Below, one piece after another: positions 47,249-55,220 of a stretch of 64,000 nucleotides of DNA; within the stretch, counting starts at the first letter, position 1, and every line of letters starts with the position of its first letter. This DNA is from Poriferisodalis sp965208485 (lineage in GTDB: Bacteria; Actinomycetota; Acidimicrobiia; Acidimicrobiales; Poriferisodalaceae): the NCBI RefSeq assembly GCF_965208485.1, contig NZ_OZ242344.1, positions 2,356,001-2,420,000 on the forward strand. The letters are read 5' to 3'. The notes under the pieces were generated by a model. That model saw only the letters and a list, made by a program, of their open reading frames with translations, was not told the DNA's origin and did no database searches. The translations under genes and the position numbers were made by a program.

Positions 47249-48406
47249 TCATCGCTGGTCCAGCGTGTTGAGGCCGCTTGCGAGCACGGTGGCGAGGGCG
47301 AGCAGGCCGATCCCGGCCGAGGCCAGGTAGGCGATGGTCGGGCTGACCGTGAACACCGGCAGCCAGAGCACCGAACCCACGGCGTGGCCCGCAAAGCGAT
47401 GCGACAAGGTGAACGACAGGGTGCCCGCCCGGTTGTCCGGGGCTGCCACCGAGGCGAGCGACTGAAAGCTGACCACGACGGTCTGCGTCGCGGCGCCCGC
47501 GACACACCAGATCACCGCCAGAACCCAGGCCGACCGGGCGGCCGGCAGCACCGCAACGAGTCCCGAGCACACCGTGATGGCGACGGCGGCTGCCTGACGC
47601 CCACCCCAGCGATCCAGCACGATGCCCCACAGCGGTGCCGCCGCCATGCCGGCCACCCCGCCCGCAAACAACAGCAGGCCGGCTCCGGAACCCGTCAGCC
47701 CGATGACATCGCGGCTGCTCAGCCCCACGAGCACCCGCGACCCGATAGGGCCGAGCGCGCTCAGCAGCGCTGTCGCCGCCAGCAGCAGCAGCGGGCGCCG
47801 CAGCAAGGAGCGCCAGCGCGCGGGAGCGCCCAGCGTCTGCGCTTCGCCGACGGACCGTGGGCTGGCGTCGGCCACCCTCGGCATCAGCATCGCAATGGCC
47901 ATACCGAGTGCAGCTGTCGCCAAGAAGGCCAGCCGCCAGTTCACATCGGCACTCAGTCCGCCGAGGATCGGGGCCGTGAGCTGGCCGAGCGCCTGACCGG
48001 CCGCATAGCGGCCCACGATCCGGCCGACACCCGACGCCGCGACGGACTCGGTCAGGGCTGCCAGCAGCAGCGGCGTGATGAATGCGTTCATCGAGCCCTG
48101 GGCGAACCGGGCGGCCAGAAACCAGATGTAGGACGGGGCGAGGGCGCATGCTGCGGTCGCCACGGCGTACAGGGCGACAGCGGGCCGGAGAATCCGGGAA
48201 CGGCCCCAGCGGTCGGCAATCGTGCCCGACACCAGCAACAGCGCCGCGAAGGGCACCAAGTAGCACCACAGTGCCCAGCCGAGCTGAGCTGTCGTGACCG
48301 AGTACGTCGTGCGCAGCTCGGGGAACATCGGCAGCATCACAAAGGTGCCGAGCGGTCCCATCGATCCGCCGACATAGAGCAGCGACCGGCGCCACTCGCC
48401 GTTCAC
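47249..48406 (-). CDS. MFS transporter
   Basis: A 385-residue major facilitator superfamily transporter with about twelve hydrophobic helices in two halves. The conserved loop motif between helices 2 and 3 is visible as GTIADRWGRSRIL (residues about 61-73), and its second-half counterpart as GIVLDRWGGRQAA (about 260-272). The N-terminus MNGEWRRSLLYVGG starts directly at a membrane helix. The closest general resemblance is to drug/H+ antiporter-like exporters; the substrate cannot be told. Isolated in a repeat-rich neighbourhood. Confidence 0.87.
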   Translation of the reverse strand: MNGEWRRSLLYVGGSMGPLGTFVMLPMFPELRTTYSVTTAQLGWALWCYLVPFAALLLVSGTIADRWGRSRILRPAVALYAVATAACALAPSYIWFLAARFAQGSMNAFITPLLLAALTESVAASGVGRIVGRYAAGQALGQLTAPILGGLSADVNWRLAFLATAALGMAIAMLMPRVADASPRSVGEAQTLGAPARWRSLLRRPLLLLAATALLSALGPIGSRVLVGLSSRDVIGLTGSGAGLLLFAGGVAGMAAAPLWGIVLDRWGGRQAAAVAITVCSGLVAVLPAARSAWVLAVIWCVAGAATQTVVVSFQSLASVAAPDNRAGTLSFTLSHRFAGHAVGSVLWLPVFTVSPTIAYLASAGIGLLALATVLASGLNTLDQR

Positions 48407-48501
48407 CGCCGTCCCCCCATAAGCCCCCGCACGCTACTTCCCAACGGCTGGCAGCAGCCGGGCGGTCCCTTGACGAACTCAGGCACGGCGAGTCCCGAGC
48501 G

Positions 48502-48558
48502 GACAGATCCGTCGACTCGCAGATGTCCTCGTGGCGGTAGTGGCCCGCTTGGCTCACC
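48502..48558 (-). pseudogene. Short fragment of an LLM oxidoreductase gene
   Basis: Read on the minus strand it gives VSQAGHYRHEDICESTDL, matching VSQAGRNRHEHICESMDL of the LLM pseudogene at 49,615-49,675; the DNA is about 85 percent alike by eye over 57 bases. It has no flanking open frame. The interval 48,407-48,694 contains nothing else supportable apart from two CAAACTGTA repeats near 48,590 and 48,612. Confidence 0.7.
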
Positions 48559-48694
48559 GGCGTTTCCCGCAAACTATCGGCCAGAAAACCCACAAACTGT
48601 AAGTCAGAATGCCAACAAACTGTAGGCTAAACGCCCAATAAGTTGCAAGATCCGCGGTCGGAGGCCCGCTCGATTCGCAGCGCAACGGCAAGTC

Positions 48695-49450
48695 ATGCTC
48701 GACACTCTCGAACCCTCAGGCTACGTGGACCGCGTCACCGACGCCGCCGTCGCGGCCGCACTCGAAGCGATGCCTACCGTCGTCATCGAAGGGCCGAAAG
48801 GCTGCGGCAAGACGTGGACAGGTCGCCGATTTGCTCGCAGTGAAGTCCTGTTCGACCGCGATCTGAACGCCCGACGCTCCGTGTCAGTGGCTCCAGGTCT
48901 TGCTCTCGAAGGACCCGAGCCGAGGTTGCTGGACGAATGGCAGCTCGCTCCCGAGGTGTCGAAGACGTTCCGTCTTGGCGATCCCATTTTCGTTCGCGAG
49001 CCAAGCTGCGGGCTGCGCCCAAGCGCCATTTCGTCGATCCGTCGCTTGCAGCCGCCGCCCTCGGTGGTAGTCCGTCGCGGCTCTTGTCAGACCTCGAAGC
49101 GCTCGGATTCCTGTTCGAGTCGCTGGCAGTACGGGATCTGCGCATCTACAGCCAGCTCAACCGCGCTGTCGTCTCCCGCTATCGCGATAGCGATCAGCCG
49201 CGATAGCGATCAGCTCGAAGCAGATGTCGTCATCGAAGCGCGCGACGGCCGTTGGATTGCAGCAGAAGTCAAGCTCGGCGGTGAGCGCGACATCGAGCAG
49301 GCCGCTCGGTCGCTGCTGCGACTTCGCGCGAAAGTGGACACGTCGCGAGTCGGCGAACCCTCAAAACTCCTGATCATTACGTCGGCTGGCTACGGCTACG
49401 ACCGCCCCGACGGCACCACCGTCGTCCCGATCACCGCGCTTGGCCCATGA
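48695..49450 (+). pseudogene. DUF4143-type AAA ATPase with internal deletion and frameshift
   Basis: N-terminal frame: MLDTLEPSGYVDRV and Walker A VIEGPKGCGKTWTGRRFA, as far as RLLDEWQLAPEV (Walker B-like LLDEWQ). Most of the ATPase domain is then missing; a second frame carries KRHFVDPSLAAAALG and LEALGFLFESLAVRDLRIY from the DUF4143 domain, and the first frame resumes with ADVVIEARDGRWIAAEVKLGG to the natural end. The second shift is caused by a 15-16-bp tandem duplication (CGCGATAGCGATCAGC twice near 49,186-49,218). Intact relatives are about 400 residues, ATPases often found in mobile or toxin-antitoxin-like contexts. Confidence 0.8.
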
Positions 49451-50216
49451 TGAAACTCAGGCGCTGGCGGCGGCTCGGACGGTGGTGGTGACTTCGGGTG
49501 TCAGGTCGAGGCCACCGAAGTTCTGGAGCCGCTCGATGGTCTCCGCGTAGCGCTCACGTTTACGGGCTTCCCGCTCGGGAGCACGCTCGGCGAACTCGGG
49601 CATGACCTCCTTGGCGAACAGATCCATTGACTCGCAGATGTGCTCATGGCGGTTGCGGCCCGCCTGGCTCACGAAGATCAGCTCGTCGACCCCGGCGTCC
49701 TCGTAGGCCCGCACGAACTCGCGGATCTGATCCGGTGTGCCGATGCACCCGCGCAGCGAATCCAAACCGCCGTTGGCCACCAAGCTGTCGGCGCCTGGCG
49801 ACCCGACGGCAGCCTGCACCGTCGCGGTCAGCTTGGCGAACCCCATCTCCTCGCGGTTCTCCTCGAACTGGCTCCAGATGTCGGTCGCGCCCGGCGTATG
49901 CGTGCCGAAGGCGTAGTAGTGCAGCAGCGAGTACGCGAAGAAGTGGAAGCCGTCGAGGCCCCGGTCGATCGCCGTCTGCTCGTCGGGGTGGCACATGAAA
50001 CCCGTCGTCACCGCGATGTTGGGGTTCGGCGCCAAGCTGGCCGGGTCGGTGCACGCCTCGAACGCGGCGTAGTAGTCCGACACCCACTGGCGGGCTTCGT
50101 CGGGATCGATGAACGAGAAGCTCAGCGCGCCGAGGCCTCGCCGGCCCGCCATCAGGATCGTGTCGCGCTGGCTGCATGCCACCCACATCGGCGGGTGCGG
50201 GCGCTGGATGGGCTTA

Positions 50217-51174
50217 GAGGCCGCGCGGATAGGCGGCCGTCCACGGGTCGTCTGGTTCGCCGGTGTATTGGTCGGGTTGTCCTGAACTTGACGACCGTGG
50301 AGGCCGGTTTCATCATGCGCGCTTTGAGCAAGGTGGTGGTGGATGTCATCTGGGCTGCGGTCGAGCCGCGGTTGGCTCGTCCCCGGTCGCATCCGCTGGG
50401 CTGTCACCGGCCTCGGATATCGGATCGGCTGTGCCTGCGGGGGATCATCATCAGGCTGGTGACGGGCTGCTCGTGGGAGTCCGTTGAGCACCTGTTGGAC
50501 GGCGAGGTGTCTGACACGACGCTGCGGTCGCGCCGCGACGAATGGGTCGCCGCCGGGGTGTTCGATCACATCGCGGCCGAGGCGATCGCCGCGTGGGACC
50601 GCATCATGGGCCTGCGGCTCGCCGATCTGTGCGTCGACGGCTCGGTCCACAAGGCCCCTTGCGGCGGGGCGGGGACTGGCAAAAGCCCTGTTGACAGGCG
50701 GAAACTGGGCTGGAAGTGGTCGCTGGCGACCGACGCGGCGGGCACCCCGGTCGCGTGGGCCGCCGACGGCGCGAACCGCAACGACATCATGCTGTTCGAG
50801 CCCACCCTCGCCGAGATCGAACGCCGAGGCCTGCACCACGACATCGAAACCGTCCATCTCGACCGCGGCTACATCGGCGCCCGCGTCGACCGGGCCGTCC
50901 ACAAAGCAGGCATCGCCGACATCGAGCGGCCCGCCAAGCGGCCCCCCACAACCACAGACCCCAAACCGGCCGCCGCCCCCATGGGGCTGCGCTGGACAGT
51001 GGAGCGCACCAACTCCTGGCTGTCCAACTACGGGCAGCTACGACGCAACACCGACCGCAAACCCCAGCACCGCCTCGCCCAACTCGCCCTCGCCATAACG
51101 CTCATCATCGTCATCAAACTCATCGACCACCGCAACCGCTGGCAGCCCACCGAACCACCTATCCGCTGACGCTC
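50217..51174 (+). mobile_element. Intact IS5-family insertion sequence, 958 bp
   Basis: The ends are imperfect inverted repeats: GAGGCCGCGCGGATAGGCGG at the left and, reverse-complemented, GAGCGTCAGCGGATAGGTGG at the right (15 of 20 match). It is flanked by a TTA target duplication (50214-50216 and 51175-51177), typical of IS5-type elements that target TNA. It holds one full-length transposase gene. Confidence 0.9.
50315..51169 (+). CDS. IS5-family transposase
   Basis: A 284-residue DDE transposase (ATG 50315). The N-terminal DUF4096-like DNA-binding part contains LCLRGIIIRLVTGCSWESVEH; the catalytic core shows LCVDGSVHKAP (first Asp), HLDRGYIGARV (second Asp) and RWTVERTNSWLSNYGQLRRN (Glu with the Y-R-R signature of IS4/IS5 enzymes). 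No frameshift is visible, so it may be active. It inserted opposite to the LLM gene. Confidence 0.93.
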   Translation: MRALSKVVVDVIWAAVEPRLARPRSHPLGCHRPRISDRLCLRGIIIRLVTGCSWESVEHLLDGEVSDTTLRSRRDEWVAAGVFDHIAAEAIAAWDRIMGLRLADLCVDGSVHKAPCGGAGTGKSPVDRRKLGWKWSLATDAAGTPVAWAADGANRNDIMLFEPTLAEIERRGLHHDIETVHLDRGYIGARVDRAVHKAGIADIERPAKRPPTTTDPKPAAAPMGLRWTVERTNSWLSNYGQLRRNTDRKPQHRLAQLALAITLIIVIKLIDHRNRWQPTEPPIR

Positions 51175-51773
51175 TTAGGCACCACGTTACGCGCCGGCAT
51201 CGAGAAGAACTTGCCCGTATGTCCCTCATACGGCGACTGCGCCATCATCTTGGCGATCTCGGGCACCGCCTCTTCCCACATGGCACGCTTGTCGGCTCGC
51301 TCGATCCCGAAGCCGCCGAGCTCCATGTCGCTGGACGTCTCCCCGGTGCCGAACTCGACCCGGCCACCCGAGATGATGTCGAGCGTGCCGATGCGCTCAG
51401 CCACCCGGGCCGGGTGGTTATAGCCCGGCAGCACCGGCACGATGCCGTGACCGATGCGGATGCTCTCCGTGGTCGCCGCGCACGCCGACAGGAACACCTC
51501 CGGCGCCGAGGAGTGCGAATACTCCTCGAGGAAGTGGTGCTCCACCTCCCACACTGTGCTGAAGCCGAGCTTGTCGGCAAGCTGCACCTGCTCGAGCGCC
51601 TCGTGGATGATCCGCGCCTCGGCGCCATCGTCCCAAGGACGCGGCAACTGGTGCTCGTAGAAGATGCTGAAACGCATGCGGGATCCCTTCGAGAGGCACG
51701 GCGGGACTCGTAGTGTGCCGTGACCAGCGGGGTTCAGTCTGTCCGCGCGAGAGCGACAGCAAGTTCGGCGCGA

Positions 51774-52925
51774 TCAGCCCGCAGCGTCGATGCTGGCAAA
51801 TGCGGCGTCCACGATGCGCCCACCCCGCGGATCGCCGGTGATGGCGGCATCCATCCTGTTCATCACGTAGGCCACTGACGCCCGCACGTCGAAATCGACG
51901 ACGGCGATCGAACCACCCCAGCCACCCCAGTACATGTGGTTCGGATTCGGGCTGGTCACCCAGCCGTCGAGCTGGCGAGCGAATCCCAGGCCGTGCCGCA
52001 ATCGCAGCAGCAATACCTCGTCGACGTTGTCGATCTGCTCTTCGAGACCCTTGCGCGCCCCGGCCTCGGACATGATCCGCACGCCATCGACTTCGCCGCC
52101 GCAGGCCAGCATCGAATGGACCCGCGCGACCGAGCGAGCGTTGCCGATCCCGCCGGCCGCCGGAATCTCGGCCGCCCGCCACGCACGCGTGCGGGGCTCG
52201 GAGGCATCCAGCGGGCAACTCGACAGGGTGCGGACGACGATCGAATCGGGGTCGATCGGCAAGCCGCTCGCCTTGAGGACGTCCAGCAACGAAGGCGGCG
52301 GCACCAGCTCTCCCACCCGGTGGTCTTCCGATGCGGGCAGGCTCATCCAGAAGTCGGCGCCGAGCGGCTCGGCGATCTCGTCGCGAAACCAATCGGCCAT
52401 GCGCTTGCCGGTGATGCGGTAAAGGATCTCACCCTCGAGGTTGCCTTGGGTGACGGCGTGATAGCCCGACTTGGTGCCTGGCTCCCACCACAGCTCTTGG
52501 GCCGCGAGCTGTTCGGCGATGGCGTCGAGGTCGTAGAGGTCCTCGGCGCTCACCGACGGCACGAAGCCGGGCAGCCCTGCCGTGTGCGACATGACGTGGC
52601 GAACCAGCACGCCTTCCTTGCCGTTCTGGGCGAACTCGGGCCAGTACTCGCACACGGGCGCGTCGAAGTCCATCTCGCCGCGGTCGGCCAAGGCGAGCAT
52701 GGCTGTGGCCGCCATGGTCTTGGTGGTGGAGTACACGTTGACGATCGTGTCGCGCTCCCACGGCGTGCCGTGCGGATCCGCGTCGCCGGCCCAGATGTCC
52801 ACGACGAACTCGCCGTCGACCGTGACGGCTGCTGCTGCGCCCACTTCGAGGCCTTCGGCGAAGTTCTGCTCGAAGGCATCGCGGACTGCTTCGAAGCCTT
52901 CCTTGCACGTTCCGTGAATCTCCAT
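51774..52925 (-). CDS. Beta-lactamase-fold serine hydrolase (EstB-like esterase)
   Basis: A 383-residue class C beta-lactamase-related hydrolase. The nucleophile motif STTK (SxxK, in VYSTTKTMAATA near residues 66-69) and the second motif Tyr in SGYHAVTQGNLEGEI (the pattern of EstB-type esterases rather than the YxN of beta-lactamases) are present. It also carries HTAGLPGF. No signal peptide, so it is probably a cytoplasmic esterase or amidase. It is divergent from the ABC transporter genes across a 132-base gap. Confidence 0.9.
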   Translation of the reverse strand: MEIHGTCKEGFEAVRDAFEQNFAEGLEVGAAAAVTVDGEFVVDIWAGDADPHGTPWERDTIVNVYSTTKTMAATAMLALADRGEMDFDAPVCEYWPEFAQNGKEGVLVRHVMSHTAGLPGFVPSVSAEDLYDLDAIAEQLAAQELWWEPGTKSGYHAVTQGNLEGEILYRITGKRMADWFRDEIAEPLGADFWMSLPASEDHRVGELVPPPSLLDVLKASGLPIDPDSIVVRTLSSCPLDASEPRTRAWRAAEIPAAGGIGNARSVARVHSMLACGGEVDGVRIMSEAGARKGLEEQIDNVDEVLLLRLRHGLGFARQLDGWVTSPNPNHMYWGGWGGSIAVVDFDVRASVAYVMNRMDAAITGDPRGGRIVDAAFASIDAAG

Positions 52926-53057
52926 GGCCTGCCTTCTCTACGGTGCCGGCCCGCGATCACTGCGGTCGGCGGTCACATGATGGCAGGGATGGTCTGCACA
53001 GAGGCGGAACGTCGACCAGCAGGCACATGACGCGTAGCGTGTCGCTGGGGCCAGTAC

Positions 53058-53831
53058 ATGAGCACGACGGAGACTTCAGCCTTGAGCGCCGGGAGCGGCA
53101 GCGGTGTCACCGCGCCCGCGCTGGATGTGCGGAGCCTGGTGGCCGGCTGGGGGGGCGTCCCCGCAGTGCGTGGCCTGTCGCTGCATGTGCACCCCGGCGA
53201 GGTTGTGGCGCTGCTCGGACCCAACGGTGCGGGCAAGACGACCACGCTGCTGACGATTGCAGGTGTGCTGAAGCCCATCGACGGTGAGATCGACATGCTC
53301 GGGTCGCCCCTCGGACATGCCAGTGCCCACCAGATCGCCCGCCGCGGCGTGGCGCTGCTGCCCTCCGACCGCGGCATCTTCTTCCAGCTCAGCGTTGCGG
53401 AGAACCTGCGCCTGCACCGCCACCGGCACAGCGAGGTCGCCGAGTCAGATGTGATCGGCTGGTTCCCGGCCCTGGAAGAACTGCTGGACCGCAGGACCGG
53501 GCTGCTCTCGGGCGGCGAGCAGCAGATGCTGGCGCTGGGATGCAAGCTCATCGCCGATCCCAAACTGCTGATGGTGGACGAGATGAGCCTCGGCCTGGCG
53601 CCGATCATCGTGGAACGCCTGCTGCCGGTGGTGAGACGCATCGCCGACGAGACAGGCACCGCAGTGCTGCTGGTGGAACAGCATGTGCACGCGGCGCTGG
53701 CCATCACGGACCGGGCCTATGTGCTGAACCACGGGGAGCTGGCACTGTCGGGCACCGCCGAGGAACTGTCGCAGCGGCCTGAGGTGCTCGAAGCCAGCTA
53801 CCTCGGGGAGCGCACCGGATACCAGGAGTAG
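53058..53831 (+). CDS. livF: LivF-like ABC transporter ATP-binding protein
   Basis: A 257-residue ATPase of the branched-chain amino acid/hydrophobic compound (HAAT) family. Walker A GPNGAGKTTTLL, signature LSGGEQQMLALGCKLI, Walker B LLMVDEMSLGLAP and the LivF-type ending (VEQHVHAALAITDRAYVLNHGEL) are all present. It opens a plus-strand transporter operon with the binding protein (13 bases downstream) and the fused permease-ATPase protein. Confidence 0.93.
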   Translation: MSTTETSALSAGSGSGVTAPALDVRSLVAGWGGVPAVRGLSLHVHPGEVVALLGPNGAGKTTTLLTIAGVLKPIDGEIDMLGSPLGHASAHQIARRGVALLPSDRGIFFQLSVAENLRLHRHRHSEVAESDVIGWFPALEELLDRRTGLLSGGEQQMLALGCKLIADPKLLMVDEMSLGLAPIIVERLLPVVRRIADETGTAVLLVEQHVHAALAITDRAYVLNHGELALSGTAEELSQRPEVLEASYLGERTGYQE

Positions 53832-53844
53832 CGTCGGAGCCTCT

Positions 53845-55170
53845 ATGCGCTCTGTAGTGACACGATTCTCGGCCTTGCTGCTCGCTCTCGGGCTGGTGGC
53901 CACCGCATGCGGAAGCCCGGACGACAATGGCGACGGCGCTCAGCCTGCGCCGACTACAGCCGAGGCGCCGGCCGGCGGCGACGAGCCCGGCACCGAGCCT
54001 GATGCCGACGCCGCCGCGAGCGACGGCGACAGTGCACCGATCGACCGCACCGGCGAAGTCATCAGGGTCGGCTACGTCAACAACGAGGGCGGCAACATCT
54101 CGCTGCCGGAACTTCGCATCGGCGGCGAGGTGGCCATCGGGGTCATCAACGACGCAGGCGGGATCAGTGGCGCCATCATCGAGCCGATCGTCTGCCTCTC
54201 CGACGGCACGCCCGAGAGTGCGATCAACTGCGCAATCAAGCTGATCGAAGAAGACGTCGACATGGCGTACATGGGAGTCGAGCTGAGCTCCGAAGCGGCG
54301 CTCGGACTGTGGCTCGACGCCGGCATTCCCTACATCTCGTCACATTCGTGGGGACCCACCGAACGGAACAGTCCCGGCGCATTCCTGCTCCACGTGGCAA
54401 CCGGGGCATTCGCCGTGGGTCCGGCCAAGACCTTCAAGGATCTCGGCATCGACCACATCGCGGTGGTCGTCCAAGACGCATCCACCGCCCTGGACTTCTT
54501 GGACAACATCATCGCCCCGGTACTCGCGCACCACGGCATCGAGATGGAGCGCATCGTGGTCGATTCCGCAGCGCCCGACTGGACCGCCGCCATCGCCGCC
54601 GCGCAGTCTGCGGGTGTCGAGGGCATGATGGGCCAGCTCGACGAGTTCGGCTGCATCGGCATGGTCGGCTCGGCTGCGGCGAGCGGCTTCGACAAGCCGA
54701 TCTTCGCGGGGTCCTGCACCCTGTACATCGACGTACTCGGGCATGCCGCCTTGGGCACCTACACCCAAGGCGATCAGTGGGTCCCGTGGGTTGCCGAGTT
54801 CGCGCCGCCCGAGATCCAAGAACGCCTCGCGCAGTACGCGGACGACATGACGGCAGCCGGGCACGAGAAGCTGATCGAAGGCTTCGCCGTTGCCCCCTAC
54901 GGGGCATGGCGTGAGATCGAGTTCATTCTCGAGACCATCGAGGGCCCGATCACCCCCGAGTCGATCACCGACGCATTCGCCAACGCCGGCGAAACGCCCG
55001 GATGGTTCGGCCCCAACCTGCGCTGCGGGCAGGCGCCGTGGCCGCCGGAATCCTCGCACTGCATGTCGCACATCATGGTGTGGCAGGTTGTCGAGGCCGA
55101 AGACGGATCGCTGCGCCGGATCGTGGTCGGCGACGGGCTCTTCGACGCGTACGAGCTCAGCGGCCTCTAA
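53845..55170 (+). CDS. ABC transporter substrate-binding lipoprotein (HAAT/LivK-like)
   Basis: A 441-residue lipoprotein. The signal peptide ends in the lipobox VATAC (residue 21 region), followed by an acidic P, T, A, E-rich linker to about residue 70. The type I binding fold then begins with VIRVGYVNNEGGN and contains GGEVAIGVINDAGGI, typical of Leu/Ile/Val-binding-like receptors (Peripla_BP_6). The ligand is unknown; members bind amino acids, amides, urea or aromatic acids. Translation probably follows livF directly. Confidence 0.92.
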   Translation: MRSVVTRFSALLLALGLVATACGSPDDNGDGAQPAPTTAEAPAGGDEPGTEPDADAAASDGDSAPIDRTGEVIRVGYVNNEGGNISLPELRIGGEVAIGVINDAGGISGAIIEPIVCLSDGTPESAINCAIKLIEEDVDMAYMGVELSSEAALGLWLDAGIPYISSHSWGPTERNSPGAFLLHVATGAFAVGPAKTFKDLGIDHIAVVVQDASTALDFLDNIIAPVLAHHGIEMERIVVDSAAPDWTAAIAAAQSAGVEGMMGQLDEFGCIGMVGSAAASGFDKPIFAGSCTLYIDVLGHAALGTYTQGDQWVPWVAEFAPPEIQERLAQYADDMTAAGHEKLIEGFAVAPYGAWREIEFILETIEGPITPESITDAFANAGETPGWFGPNLRCGQAPWPPESSHCMSHIMVWQVVEAEDGSLRRIVVGDGLFDAYELSGL

Positions 55171-55220
55171 CGACCGCTATCAACACGACCTCTGGTCCAT
55201 CTGCAAGCATTTGCGGATGA

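Larger units (their letters stand above)
49457..51677 (-). pseudogene. LLM flavin-dependent oxidoreductase interrupted by an IS5-type element
   Basis: The N-terminal part (51,677 to 51,175: MRFSIFYEHQLPRPWDDG, then GTLDIISGGRVEFGTG and ending FSMPARNVVPK) and the C-terminal part (50,216 to 49,457: PIQRPHPPMWVAC, then LFVSQAG region and stop) join exactly if the IS at 50,217-51,174 and one TTA are removed, restoring a protein of about 420 residues. The N-terminal fragment now ends KSVSG inside the IS. Both remaining parts look undamaged otherwise, so the insertion is recent. Confidence 0.9.

Noticed and set aside
46841..48625. 594-codon plus-strand frame opposite the MFS transporter
   Set aside because: Antisense of a membrane protein gene; the product is R, Q, H and G-rich and has no recognisable domain.
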